64,000 nucleotides of DNA, taken from positions 3,047,826 to 3,111,825 of the forward strand of contig CP138355.1 in the NCBI GenBank assembly GCA_033584155.1, given 5' to 3'. Position numbers and translations under genes: made by a program. The notes beneath the pieces were generated by a model. The model worked only from the letters and a program-made list of their open reading frames with translations, made no database searches and was not told where the DNA came from. Each line of letters begins with the position of its first letter. Position 1 is the first letter of the stretch. This DNA is from Candidatus Electrothrix scaldis (lineage in GTDB: Bacteria; Desulfobacterota; Desulfobulbia; Desulfobulbales; Desulfobulbaceae). This document shows positions 54,323 through 63,347 of this stretch, in pieces.

Positions 54323-54521
54323 AATTTTAATAGTTATGTTGCGTCATGATGTGAGAGCAGAAAATGCTCTGTTCCTTATAGGCTACGGAGCGTTACAAGA
54401 TATTGTATCCAGAGATGAAAGTGCATCTTATAAGGTATAGGGAGAGACAGAACTTGTAATGCCGTCACACCATAGAAGTGATTGTTTTTTTTGTCAAGGA
54501 TAGTGACTGGGAGGAACGAAA

Positions 54522-54581
54522 ATGATAAGCATTGATTTATTATTCGAAATTTTGATAGGATACAAGGTCTGTCGCAGATAA
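54522..54581 (+). CDS. Possible 19-residue leader peptide
   Basis: ATG 54522 follows GGGAGG (54508-54513) at ideal spacing and opens a 19-codon frame, MISIDLLFEILIGYKVCRR, ending 30 bases before the start of the PEBP-like gene. The Shine-Dalgarno is stronger than that of most genes here. It could be a small regulatory or membrane peptide, or a chance frame. Confidence 0.3.
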   Translation: MISIDLLFEILIGYKVCRR

Positions 54582-54611
54582 CTTTCTATAATATCCTATG
54601 ATAAGGAGAAA

Positions 54612-55259
54612 ATGAGTATGTTTACAAAAAAAGTTCTTGCGCATATTTCCAGTCTCGCAGGCTCTGCAATGCTCGTATGCTCTGCTTACGCAGCAACGAC
54701 GAGCGCTGGCGAGTCCAATATATTCATCTATTTACCAGCATATACCCAGTCAGGTTCGACAAGCACAGCAGATTTCACTTTAACAAGCAGTGCTGTTGCC
54801 GATGGAGAACTTCTTGAGGCTTATAAATGCGAAGAAAAGGTAGACGATGTAGAGAACTCCATTCCTTTAGCCTGGTCTAATGTACCTGATTCTGCAGGAT
54901 CGTTGGCCGTTATAATGCATCATTATCCAAACCCTGATGATACCTCGCAGGCAAATTCCTATCTGCTCCTTTGGGATATTTATCCTTCTATTACAGAGAT
55001 CCCCTATGGAGAGGCTGACGACGGGAGTTGGTATATGGGATCGAACAAAGACGGAACAGCGATATCCTACACCTCCCCCTGTTCTCCAAGTGTAGGTACT
55101 CATGAATATACAATCACGCTCTACGCTTTATCAGAAACACCTCCATCCTTGCCCACTGAAAGTACTCTGGAGGTTGATTATGACGTACTCAAAGCTGCAA
55201 TTGAAACGGTTACGGTTATTGATACGGCGACGTTAACCTTCAACGATGTCAATGAATAA
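54612..55259 (+). CDS. Secreted PEBP-like (YbhB/YbcL) protein
   Basis: A 215-residue protein. The signal peptide ends near VCSAYA. The mature part follows the phosphatidylethanolamine-binding protein layout: FTLTSSAVADG, SIPLAWSNVPDSAGSLAVIMHH, YLLLWDIYPS, the GSNKDGTAISYTSPCSP ligand-pocket segment and HEYTITLYAL. PEBP-like bacterial proteins are of uncertain role (Raf-kinase-inhibitor-like). Two cysteines (YKCEE, SPCSP) could pair in the periplasm. AAGGAG precedes ATG 54612. Confidence 0.85.
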   Translation: MSMFTKKVLAHISSLAGSAMLVCSAYAATTSAGESNIFIYLPAYTQSGSTSTADFTLTSSAVADGELLEAYKCEEKVDDVENSIPLAWSNVPDSAGSLAVIMHHYPNPDDTSQANSYLLLWDIYPSITEIPYGEADDGSWYMGSNKDGTAISYTSPCSPSVGTHEYTITLYALSETPPSLPTESTLEVDYDVLKAAIETVTVIDTATLTFNDVNE

Positions 55260-55289
55260 GAGATATACTGATACCTCAAGGTAGTGACG

Positions 55290-55757
55290 TTATGGTGTCA
55301 GCATGGTAATTTTATTGAATCCTCTTAACCAATCAGCGACCCCGGTTCCGGGATAATATCCTTCAAGTCTTCCCCGCTCTGTGCCGTCAGGGTATAAACC
55401 GATAACGGTGGGGTAGCAGCTGATACTATATTTTTTCTTCAGTCCTTTGTTTTGGGCTACTATGTGTTCTGGTAAGGATTTGTAGGCAGGGAGGTCTATT
55501 TTTAAGAGGATAGCGTTTTTCGTGGCCCAACGAACAAACTGTAATGTATAGTAAACCTCTTTTTTGAGATAGTCACAGTATTGGCAGACATCACTGCTTG
55601 TAAAATGCACCAAGATGATTTTGTCCATCTGCTGAGCAAAGGAAAGAGCTGTTTCATAATCAGTGAGCCATTCCGGGCTAAGTATTTCCCATAAAAAGTT
55701 GGGTACCAAAGAGTTTATTGTTCTTTCGTTATATAATGTGCTTGATTGATAGAGCAT
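55290..55757 (-). CDS. Thioredoxin-fold protein with CQYC motif
   Basis: A protein of about 155 residues from ATG 55757, preceded by GGAGG at good spacing; further upstream in-frame codons lack such support. The IILVHFTSSDVCQYCDYL segment is a thioredoxin-like active site with C-Q-Y-C, followed by YSISCYPTVIGLYPDG, which has the cis-proline and a third Cys. There is no signal peptide, so it appears cytosolic. It resembles the thioredoxin_7/DUF255 type. The end overlaps nothing; it is convergent with the PEBP-like gene. Confidence 0.83.
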   Translation of the reverse strand: MLYQSSTLYNERTINSLVPNFLWEILSPEWLTDYETALSFAQQMDKIILVHFTSSDVCQYCDYLKKEVYYTLQFVRWATKNAILLKIDLPAYKSLPEHIVAQNKGLKKKYSISCYPTVIGLYPDGTERGRLEGYYPGTGVADWLRGFNKITMLTP

Positions 55758-56178
55758 TGTTTTGTCCTCCATTTGATTTATAAAGGGCACAGCAATTACT
55801 CAAGGCACTTTGCTTTTGTGGGAACGAGATAGTATCTTTCTCTTTTTCTACATATTTTGTATGTAACACCTCAGTGACGTTCAACCTTCAAAGGCACTGA
55901 TCGGCTTGTTTTTCTCTTTTCCCTATTCTATGTGGCTATTGGCTATGCGCTGCTTGAGCACCCCCGGCAAGACATCCTGTCTTCTTGCCTGTAAGTATAT
56001 GATACGCAATGCATGTAAAGAGGATTTGTCTTTTCAGTAAGTCAAATGTAATTGTTTTGTAAATTTGGATTTACATCTTTGGAAGGGCGCGATGTATATA
56101 CCTATGGCAGGCCGGAGATTCGGAGGTGGATTCTGGCGGCGTTGGTCTACGACAACTTAACTCGTATAAGGAGATGCG
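55758..56178. other. Intergenic region, one hairpin
   Basis: About 420 bases with no convincing gene. A stem-loop GGCAAGACATCC/TGTCTTCTTGCC with one bulge is at 55966-55989. The last bases contain AAGGAG (56169-56173), the Shine-Dalgarno of the interrupted secreted-protein gene that follows. Confidence 0.5.
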
Positions 56179-56328
56179 GTGAAGAAGATACAGCGCGTAT
56201 TGAGCGCAGTTGTGTTGATTTTATTAATTTTTTCTTCAGTCAATGCCTTGGCCTTATCTGATTTAGATACAAGATTTTCAGTTCAGCTGAGCAATCGAGA
56301 GAGCCTTGCAATGCGATTTTTTAATTAG
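56179..56328 (+). pseudogene. 5' fragment of a secreted-protein gene cut by an IS element
   Basis: GTG 56179, with AAGGAG 6 nt upstream, opens MKKIQRVLSAVVLILLIFSS..., a Sec signal peptide cleaved near NALA, and about 25 mature residues that end at TAG 56326-56328 exactly where the insertion element begins. The pattern suggests an interrupted gene. A probable 3' remainder lies beyond the element at 57949-58218. The original function is not recognisable. Confidence 0.5.
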
Positions 56329-57908
56329 AGCATCCTCAAAAAGCCAACCTCTCATACAGGCAATACTGCAGGACTTGCCTTGGCATTTGCTCAAAGAACG
56401 CAAAAAATCGAGCGCTAATATGATTCAGCTGGCTGCGTAAAAGTAAAAACCGTGAAAGATATAAATTTTCAAGCTGTTCCTGCAACTTCCTGAGCAGAAC
56501 CATCAGATTCATGACCAGGAAGATACAGTTAATCCATGCTTCAGAGGTCCTCTGAAGTTTTGCCCGGATGTAGTTGAGTCGGTAGCCGTTTTTTCCTTGG
56601 CCAAATTTCCCCTCAATGGGGATCCGTTCTCGACTATCCCGAATTCGTTGTGCTTTCAGTTCCCGAAGACGTTCTTTGTTTTCTTCTGTCTCTTTCGGGG
56701 ACCTGCCCATTCGTTTACCACCAAATCGAATGCCTTTCTCTTTGAGATATTTACGGTTTTCTCTTGTTCCGTAGATCTGATCAGCCAGTACGACTGCCGG
56801 ATAGTAACCATTCCGGCGCTTGTAACTCTCCACTTGCTCACGCAAATCCGTGCCTTCGTTGAAGGCATCCCAACCAATATGATCGACAAAAGCCAAACCA
56901 TCGACCATGCTCACGCTGAGTTTGGCACCGAACTCCACATTTTTACCTGCTTTCCCACGAACTATTGGTCGTACATGAGGTTGGGCAATGGAAACAATTC
57001 GGTCATCGCAACGTCGTTTTCGTTTTTTGTACATCTCATCCTGCTGGCGATACACATGCTGAATGATCCAATACTGTCGTTGTTGCTGATGGGGAAGTGG
57101 AAAAGGTGCCGATCCAACATTATCAAGCAACTCTTCAATATATCGTATATTTCTTCGGACGTACTGTAATTGCTGCCGAAGTCCGCGCCGCAGATTTTTT
57201 TTGCCTGGTTTCTTTTTTTTAGCCAGGTTCAGGTAGTTTTTGCGAGCAACTCTCCGATATGTCCTGGGCTTTTTGGGGTAGTCACTCTGTTTGTACAGAT
57301 CATCAATCAGCTGCTCGGAAATCTCACGGGCTTCGTTGAGTAAACTCAGATCAGTCGGGTAACGAATCGCTTGCTCAGCAACCGTTGCATCGACAAGCAT
57401 TTTTCCCTTATTTTCAACGGGCTCTTCCTCACCCTTATCCTCTTTTTCATCCTTATTTGTCGTACTTTTCTTTGAGAGAGCAAGTTTTTCCAAAATCACT
57501 TCTTCAAACGCAGAAAAGACATCCTTTCCCATCCGTTTTCGAATCTCAACAAACAGGCTGGGAGCTAGAGGTTGCTTGTCTTGAAAAGAAGAAAACCCAA
57601 CAAAATACTGAAGATAGGGGTTCTCCTGAATCTGGAGTACGGTTTCTTCGTCACTGAGCGTCAGCTTATGTTTAATGATTAACGCGCCGATCACCAATCT
57701 GGCATTTTTGGCAGGTCGCCCCTGACGCGGGTCCAATGTTCGGTAATATCTGATGGCGAACTCATCCCACGGAATAACTTTATGCCATTTGATCCATCTG
57801 TTTTCAGGGTTCAGTTTACCTCCAAACGGAAGGCTGAATCCTTCAAGTGTAAGCTGTCTGTCACTGGTGTACCTAATCATGTGCATGCCTTATGAGGGGG
57901 TGAACGTC
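56328..57908 (-). mobile_element. IS5/IS1182-like insertion sequence
   Basis: A 1.58-kb element bearing a single transposase gene on the minus strand. The ends are only loosely defined: GAGCATCCTCAAAAAGCC at the left resembles, inverted, the right-hand CCTTATGAGGGGGTGAACGTC. I could not read a target duplication. The flanks look like two parts of one interrupted gene. Confidence 0.6.
56336..57886 (-). CDS. IS5/IS1182-like DDE transposase
   Basis: A 516-residue transposase with a DUF772-type N-terminus (LIIKHKLTLSDEETVLQIQE, PYLQYFVGFSSF) and DDE residues in MLVDATVAEQAIRYPTD, VVLADQIYGTRENRKYL and RIPIEGKFGQGKNGYRLN. A Lys/Arg-rich coiled region lies at about 150-260. It is full length with no visible break, so the element may still move. 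The family name within the IS5/IS1182 superfamily is uncertain. Confidence 0.88.
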   Translation of the reverse strand: MHMIRYTSDRQLTLEGFSLPFGGKLNPENRWIKWHKVIPWDEFAIRYYRTLDPRQGRPAKNARLVIGALIIKHKLTLSDEETVLQIQENPYLQYFVGFSSFQDKQPLAPSLFVEIRKRMGKDVFSAFEEVILEKLALSKKSTTNKDEKEDKGEEEPVENKGKMLVDATVAEQAIRYPTDLSLLNEAREISEQLIDDLYKQSDYPKKPRTYRRVARKNYLNLAKKKKPGKKNLRRGLRQQLQYVRRNIRYIEELLDNVGSAPFPLPHQQQRQYWIIQHVYRQQDEMYKKRKRRCDDRIVSIAQPHVRPIVRGKAGKNVEFGAKLSVSMVDGLAFVDHIGWDAFNEGTDLREQVESYKRRNGYYPAVVLADQIYGTRENRKYLKEKGIRFGGKRMGRSPKETEENKERLRELKAQRIRDSRERIPIEGKFGQGKNGYRLNYIRAKLQRTSEAWINCIFLVMNLMVLLRKLQEQLENLYLSRFLLLRSQLNHISARFFAFFEQMPRQVLQYCLYERLAF

Positions 57909-57948
57909 AAAAACATGCATATTTTACAATATTTTTACAGGTTTTTCA

Positions 57949-58218
57949 TTTAAAATCAGCGCACTGAGAGTTTTTAAGGACAATCTAATTATTTCAAATA
58001 AAAGAGTTAGCTGCACAAACGAAAATATTATAGAACAGGTTGCTCTTCCCCTTGTTAACCAGCTGAATATTTTTTACATGGGAAAAGAGTATAATCTCCC
58101 GCTGCAGGTGGGGGATAGTGATGTGGACTCAATCAATGCTATGAGCATGAGAAAGGGGCAGGCTGTCCTGGCGAGGCGAACTGGCCGTATGAAATTATTG
58201 GCAGTATTGAGCCTGTAG
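57949..58218 (+). pseudogene. Probable 3' fragment of the interrupted secreted-protein gene
   Basis: One frame is open from the element boundary to TAG 58216-58218 (about 90 codons), with coding-like content such as NIIEQVALPLVNQLNIFY and RKGQAVLARRTGRMK, but with no start codon or ribosome-binding site. It is on the same strand as the signal-peptide fragment on the other side of the IS. The join is inferred. Its end overlaps the 3' end of the convergent glycosylase gene by 24 nt. Confidence 0.45.
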
Positions 58219-59151
58219 GGCTTTTTGCACAGCCTGGAGATCCTTCCACGTTGCCTGTTTCATTTCCGGGTATTGCAAAAGTAAGCGAGGATGAAAGGTG
58301 GGCATAACTTTCGCCACACCTCCCTGTGGGTATTTATAGGTATGAAAGCGCCCCCGCACCCGCGCCAAGGGAGCCTTTGTTTTTAGCAGGGCCCGCGTTG
58401 CGATATCTCCCATAGCACAAATCAGTCTCGGACGAAGGATCTGCAATTCTTTTTCTAAAAACGAAAGGCAAGGCAATTCCACAGAAGAATTTGCCTGATC
58501 AAAACTCGGTTGGACACATTTCATCGCATTGGTGACATAGACTCCGTCCTGCTCAAGTCCAATAGCTGTCATCATCCTCCAGAGCATAGCATCCTCTTCC
58601 TCTCCCCAGATCAGCTGAGTGGCTGCTGTGCTTTCGGCATCAGCACAATAATCTCCCACAATCAACAAGCGGGGCTCAAGACTCCCCAGGCCAAGTACTT
58701 TCTTCACCTCTTTCCTAGAAGAGCATTGAGGGCATTGCATGATCTCTTGGTTTAAGACCTTCAAGGACTGCTGAATACTCTCGACCGCTGCCTTTGCCGG
58801 AGGCGTATTCTCCTTGCGCACTTGAGGTTGGGGACTGGGGGACGCAGTCCTTCCAGGTCTTGCTCTCTCTCCTGCTTTCTCAAAACGATGCTCAGGCATC
58901 CCTGTAGATTCTAGTGGATATGCATCTTTCCCCTTCTGTTCTTGCGGATAAGAAGAAGGCTGCGGCTTCTGAGCTCGGGTGAGAAATTGCCGCAATTGCG
59001 GGGCAGCAGGATAGGTCGTCAGGCCTATTTCTTTATGAAAGGCGAGAAGATGACGAACCTGGGCAGTGAGCAAGGCCAGTGATGCCGGATCGGTTTTTTT
59101 CCCTCTTTTCCTGTCCGATGATTGATCAGGGGCTCTTTTTTCGGCTGACAA
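58195..59151 (-). CDS. Family 4 uracil-DNA glycosylase
   Basis: A 318-residue protein from TTG 59151 (GGAG 8 nt upstream). The C-terminal 190 residues are the UDG family 4 domain: Fe-S ligands CPQCSSRK at the start, VGDYCADAE replacing the usual GExPG-type motif, YVTNAMKCVQPS, CLSFLEKEL and the conserved TFHPRLLL. The first 120 residues are a proline- and charge-rich linker not usual for the family. It removes uracil from DNA. The DY-C variation at the first motif makes substrate preference uncertain. Confidence 0.85.
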   Translation of the reverse strand: MSAEKRAPDQSSDRKRGKKTDPASLALLTAQVRHLLAFHKEIGLTTYPAAPQLRQFLTRAQKPQPSSYPQEQKGKDAYPLESTGMPEHRFEKAGERARPGRTASPSPQPQVRKENTPPAKAAVESIQQSLKVLNQEIMQCPQCSSRKEVKKVLGLGSLEPRLLIVGDYCADAESTAATQLIWGEEEDAMLWRMMTAIGLEQDGVYVTNAMKCVQPSFDQANSSVELPCLSFLEKELQILRPRLICAMGDIATRALLKTKAPLARVRGRFHTYKYPQGGVAKVMPTFHPRLLLQYPEMKQATWKDLQAVQKALQAQYCQ

Positions 59152-59296
59152 AAGCTGCTCCAGTGCTTATTATTTCGTTATTCCTCCCGCAGGTCGGGAG
59201 GGCTCTTTATTACATCAGACCAGCTCAGAATCAACTCAGCGCTGGAAGATATACTGAATGCAGTATGCTTATTCCACCAAGATCTGGAGAAAAAAT

Positions 59297-59512
59297 ATGC
59301 CTATCTATGAGTATGTGTGCAAAAAATGCGAAAAGCATTTTGAGGTTCTCAGTACCTCAGCCAATGAAGCGGACATTGTAAAATGCCCGGAATGCCAAAG
59401 TCTTGAGGTGAAGAAAACCATCTCATCTAGCAATTTCCGAATGAGCTCTGGTGGTTCTTCCATTCCTGGCGGATTCCCCTCAGGTTGCTCCTCTAAATCT
59501 GGATTTTCCTGA
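59297..59512 (+). CDS. FmdB-family zinc-ribbon protein
   Basis: 71 residues from ATG 59297 with GGAG upstream. MPIYEYVCKKCEKHFEVL and CPECQSLEVKKTIS form the CxxC...CxxC zinc ribbon; the tail is Gly/Ser-rich with one late Cys (SGCSSKSGFS), typical of FmdB-like regulatory proteins of unknown role. It is divergent from the glycosylase gene and convergent with the hybrid kinase gene. Confidence 0.93.
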   Translation: MPIYEYVCKKCEKHFEVLSTSANEADIVKCPECQSLEVKKTISSSNFRMSSGGSSIPGGFPSGCSSKSGFS

Positions 59513-59559
59513 GCATAAAAACAGGAAGGCCCGTGTGGTCTTCGAAAATACGTTCTCCA

Positions 59560-59590
59560 AGCGCCCTGAGGCATAAAAAATCAGGGCGCT
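59560..59590. terminator. Hairpin between convergent genes
   Basis: AGCGCCCTGA (59560-59569) pairs with TCAGGGCGCT (59581-59590), a 10-bp stem with an A-rich 11-nt loop. It sits between the convergent FmdB and hybrid-kinase genes and may stop transcription in both directions, although no strong T-run follows either arm. Confidence 0.6.
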
Positions 59591-59609
59591 TATCATCCTA
59601 AGATGAACC

Positions 59610-62600
59610 TTAGGAATCCTTTTCATCCAAATACGCTGCCAAAGCCTTTGCTTCCTGTTCAAGAAGAGGCATAAAGACCTGAACAGTATCAATCTTTCCT
59701 TCCTTAGCTGTCAACTCCATCCGGTAGGCCACCTCCCGCACCCGCTCCACAGAAGCATTTGCACACATTCCTTTAATTTTATGGGTGCTGCTCAGGATAC
59801 CCGCCATGTCTTTTTTTGCCAAGGCAAGCTCTAATTCTTTAATATCGGCAGAGAGATAGGCTGGGAACTCCTCCATAAACTCTTCAATACCGTCTTCATA
59901 ACCTCCCATTCGCTCCACAAGATCATCTCGATCAAAAATGGGCAGGCAATCATCAAGCAGAAGAGATGGTGTATTGTCTTGCAAGGACGGATTCCCCTGC
60001 ATAGGCCTAATCTGTTTACAGTTTTGCGATGAATCTGACTTTGCATGCTCATCATGATATACTGCTGCCTTGCTGAGCTGCTCCTGGAGGACAAGAAAGA
60101 GGCGATCGCGATTTACTGGTTTGGAAATATAATCATTCATTCCAGCAGCAAAACATTTTCCCCGATCTTCTTTGGTGGCATCAGCTGTCATAGCGACTAT
60201 CGGCACATCTGGACGCAGGACTCCAGTGGCGGGATTACGGATATGACGTGCCGCCTCAAAACCATCCATCTCCGGCATCTGAATATCCATAAGGACCACA
60301 TCATACTCTTTTTGTCTCTGCATCTCAAGAGCCTCGACCCCATTCTCAGCCACATCCGCAGCCAGCTGAAATTTTTTCAGGATGGAAAGAGCTACATATT
60401 GGTTAATTTTATTGTCTTCTACTAATAAAATATTGGGCGTCGAAGGCAGCGTATCATGAAAATGGGTACTCTCCTTTTTACTGAGCAAGGTATCTTCACT
60501 TGTTTTCTGAACCCGCACTGTGAACCAGAATGTGCTGCCCTCACCCGCTTCACTTTGGACACCAACCTGCCCACCCATAAGCTCACTTAAACGCTTGCAA
60601 ATGGCCAAGCCAAGACCTGTGCCGCCATATTTCCGCGATGTTGATGTATCTGCCTGGGAAAAGGTTTGGAAAAGCCTGGTCATTCTGTCCTCTGGAATAC
60701 CAATACCGCTATCCTCTACACTAATTTGCAGCAGCACCTCCTTCCCTTCCTCCTCCTGCACAGCAATATGGACAAGTACACCACCAGAGGCTGTAAATTT
60801 GATTGCATTATTCAAAAAATTTAAGAGAATCTGCTGAAGACGAACCGAGTCCCCTATAAGAAAGGGATGGACCTCTGGCTCAATGACCAAGCCAAGAGAA
60901 AGCCCTTTGTCTTCAGCCTTAATGCGCATAGGACTGAGGACTGTTTTCACCAGCTCTCTCAAGTCAAATGAGGCATGCTCCAATTCGAGCTTGCCAGCCT
61001 CTATCTTGGAAAAATCAAGAATATCGTTGATCAACGAGAGAAGTAATTCAGAAGAATCCATTGAGATTTGAGCATAACTTCGCTGATCATAATCTAAGGA
61101 TGTATCTAAAAGCAGGCGGGTAAGATTGATAATCGCGTTCATAGGCGTTCGGATTTCATGGCTCATGGTAGCAAGAAATTCCGATTTGGCCTTGGCAGCA
61201 GACTCAGCTGCGTCTCGGGCATGAAGCAAGTCTTGTTCCGCCTGTCGTGCTTCTGTCACATCGCGAATAGACTCAATGGAGGCAACGATTTTCTCCTGGG
61301 AGTCCCGCAAAACAGAGGCGGTGCCAAGGAGGCAAACATGTTTTCCATCCAAGATAATCTGAGAATTTTCAGCGGTTATCTTGTCACCCTCTATCTGTAC
61401 ATGCTCGTAGACCGAGGTGATTTCCACAGCAGGTCGACCTGCGTAATCAATCAGGATAGGCTGAGGAATACCGTAAAAAGGCACAGCATAGGCATAATTC
61501 CCTTTCCCTAGCATTTCTTCTGCTGGAACACCGCTCAGCTTTTCCATAGCCTTATTCCAGGCGATAACAACCCCCTGTCTATCAACGACAAGGACAGCCT
61601 CTGGAAAAAAATCTATGAGATCTGCAAGGAGATGTTCTTTATCCAATAAAGCAGCCTCTGTCTGCCGCCTTCGCTTGACTTCTTTCATCAGGCGCCAGGT
61701 CCAGAAGCTAAACAGAAGCAGTAAAAGACTTGCTCCTGCAAGAACAATAAGGAAAAGCTGATAATCCACATGATGCGTGTACTGCACAGATATCCATCTA
61801 TGGTAAATAGCATCGTGCTCATCCTGAGAGATAGCCCCTATTCCCTTATTCAAAATACTCTGCAAAAGGGGTTCCTGCCTGGGAACAGCCATGCGTACAC
61901 GATAAGAATAGGATGTTTCACCAACAACCCTCAGCTGCGTAAGGCCGGTTTGACCAATATAATAGCTGGTGGTAAGCAGGCTGCCAACAAAAGCAAAGGC
62001 CTTTCCCTGCGTAACCATATGAAGCCCCTCACTGACAGATTGAGCTGGTACCAGCTCAATCTGGGGATAATCCCGTTGAAGCCATTCCTGCACAGCATAT
62101 CCTTTTGCGACGGCTATCTTTTTCCCCTCTAAATCTTCCAGGTCCCCCAGATAGGTGATATTAGCATCTGAAAAGATAGCCACAGGCAAAGAAAGATAAG
62201 AAGAGGTAAAGTAAAAATGCTCTTTTCGTTTGTCGGTCTTGGTTAAGGCAGGAAAAAGAAGGATTTGTCCCTTGTTCATCATCTCCTGCGCCTGCTCAAT
62301 GGACTCAGCACAAACAGGCTGAAATTGAACGTTCAATTTTTTTTCCAGCCAATGCAAGTAGTCTCTTGAAATTCCTTGTGGTTGCCCCTGATCATCAGCA
62401 AATTCAACCGGAGCCCAACCCGGATCAAAAGTGAAAGGGATAACTGGGTGCTTTGCGAGCCAATTCCGTTCTTCAAGTGTCAGCTCAATCACCCCAGCCT
62501 GCATTCCTTGGGCTGCAGTCTGCGCTCCTAGCCAGCGGTTAAGAATCTGTTGCTTTTCCTGTGCGCTAATGAGTTCAAAGCCCTTATTCAGAATAGACGT

Positions 62601-63347
62601 CAACTCCGGCCAGTCTTTACGAAGAGAGAAAACAACAGGAAGACGAGTTTCAGGAAGGATGGCTGCCACGCCAAAGCTGGGCTGGATATTCTGCTTTCGC
62701 CAGTATTCAAGCGTAATATTGGCAACAATGGCATCAATGTCACCGTTCAGCAAGGCCGTTGCCAATGCCTCGTTATTTTCTAACGGTACAGGGATAATAC
62801 CCTGTACCTTTTCCAGGAGTTCTTTTTCTACGGCCACACTGCGGGTATAACCAACGCGATACCCTTTGAGGTCTGAAAGTTGGTTAAAACGTCGGAGTTC
62901 ATCGGAGCGAGCATAAATGCTGTGATAATGAAAAAAAAGAGGCTGGGTAAAACGAAAGTACTCTTTGCGCGATTCAAGAGAAAAACTCGGCCCCAAGCCA
63001 TCAATCTCGCGCGCTTTGGCAAGGCGAATGATCTCCGGCCAGGAATCCACGACCAACCCAATACGGATGCCTAATTTTTCTTTGAGGAGTTTGAGATAAT
63101 CAGGCAGGATGCCAGCCAAGTACCCATTCTCCTGACGCATAAGTACTGGAGGAAAATCCAGCGTATAACCCAAGGATATTCGAGGGTGTTGCTTCAGCCA
63201 GTTCTGTTCTGCCGGAGAAAGCTCAACAGAGGCAGCAGGGGGATGCTTTGCAGCCCAGCCTGTATCGATACATAAAACACTCAGAAAAGCCAGGACAAGC
63301 ACTGCCAGAACAGAACATAGCCTATTTTTTTTTCGCTTTTGGATCAA
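59610..63347 (-). CDS. EvgS/BvgS-type hybrid sensor histidine kinase
   Basis: A 1245-residue protein from TTG 63347. Order: signal/anchor (10-32), two SBP_bac_3 periplasmic sensor domains (about 50-270 and 290-515; NWLKQHPRISLGYTLDFPPV and NWLAKHPVIPFTFDPGWAPV), a membrane helix (about 530-555), PAS (about 585-700), HisKA with ATMSHEIRTPMNA, HATPase (YGGTGLGLAICKRLSELMGG), a receiver domain (LMDIQMPEMDGFEAARHI, Asp intact) and an Hpt domain (STHKIKGMCANAS). It is a complete phosphorelay needing only an output regulator, which is not in the window. The start overlaps the FtsB-like gene by 26 nt. Confidence 0.95.
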   Translation of the reverse strand: MIQKRKKNRLCSVLAVLVLAFLSVLCIDTGWAAKHPPAASVELSPAEQNWLKQHPRISLGYTLDFPPVLMRQENGYLAGILPDYLKLLKEKLGIRIGLVVDSWPEIIRLAKAREIDGLGPSFSLESRKEYFRFTQPLFFHYHSIYARSDELRRFNQLSDLKGYRVGYTRSVAVEKELLEKVQGIIPVPLENNEALATALLNGDIDAIVANITLEYWRKQNIQPSFGVAAILPETRLPVVFSLRKDWPELTSILNKGFELISAQEKQQILNRWLGAQTAAQGMQAGVIELTLEERNWLAKHPVIPFTFDPGWAPVEFADDQGQPQGISRDYLHWLEKKLNVQFQPVCAESIEQAQEMMNKGQILLFPALTKTDKRKEHFYFTSSYLSLPVAIFSDANITYLGDLEDLEGKKIAVAKGYAVQEWLQRDYPQIELVPAQSVSEGLHMVTQGKAFAFVGSLLTTSYYIGQTGLTQLRVVGETSYSYRVRMAVPRQEPLLQSILNKGIGAISQDEHDAIYHRWISVQYTHHVDYQLFLIVLAGASLLLLLFSFWTWRLMKEVKRRRQTEAALLDKEHLLADLIDFFPEAVLVVDRQGVVIAWNKAMEKLSGVPAEEMLGKGNYAYAVPFYGIPQPILIDYAGRPAVEITSVYEHVQIEGDKITAENSQIILDGKHVCLLGTASVLRDSQEKIVASIESIRDVTEARQAEQDLLHARDAAESAAKAKSEFLATMSHEIRTPMNAIINLTRLLLDTSLDYDQRSYAQISMDSSELLLSLINDILDFSKIEAGKLELEHASFDLRELVKTVLSPMRIKAEDKGLSLGLVIEPEVHPFLIGDSVRLQQILLNFLNNAIKFTASGGVLVHIAVQEEEGKEVLLQISVEDSGIGIPEDRMTRLFQTFSQADTSTSRKYGGTGLGLAICKRLSELMGGQVGVQSEAGEGSTFWFTVRVQKTSEDTLLSKKESTHFHDTLPSTPNILLVEDNKINQYVALSILKKFQLAADVAENGVEALEMQRQKEYDVVLMDIQMPEMDGFEAARHIRNPATGVLRPDVPIVAMTADATKEDRGKCFAAGMNDYISKPVNRDRLFLVLQEQLSKAAVYHDEHAKSDSSQNCKQIRPMQGNPSLQDNTPSLLLDDCLPIFDRDDLVERMGGYEDGIEEFMEEFPAYLSADIKELELALAKKDMAGILSSTHKIKGMCANASVERVREVAYRMELTAKEGKIDTVQVFMPLLEQEAKALAAYLDEKDS

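Noticed and set aside
56052-56261. 69-codon frame ahead of the interrupted secreted gene
   Set aside because: The overlapping frame from GTG 56179 has a proper Shine-Dalgarno and a signal peptide and explains the region better.
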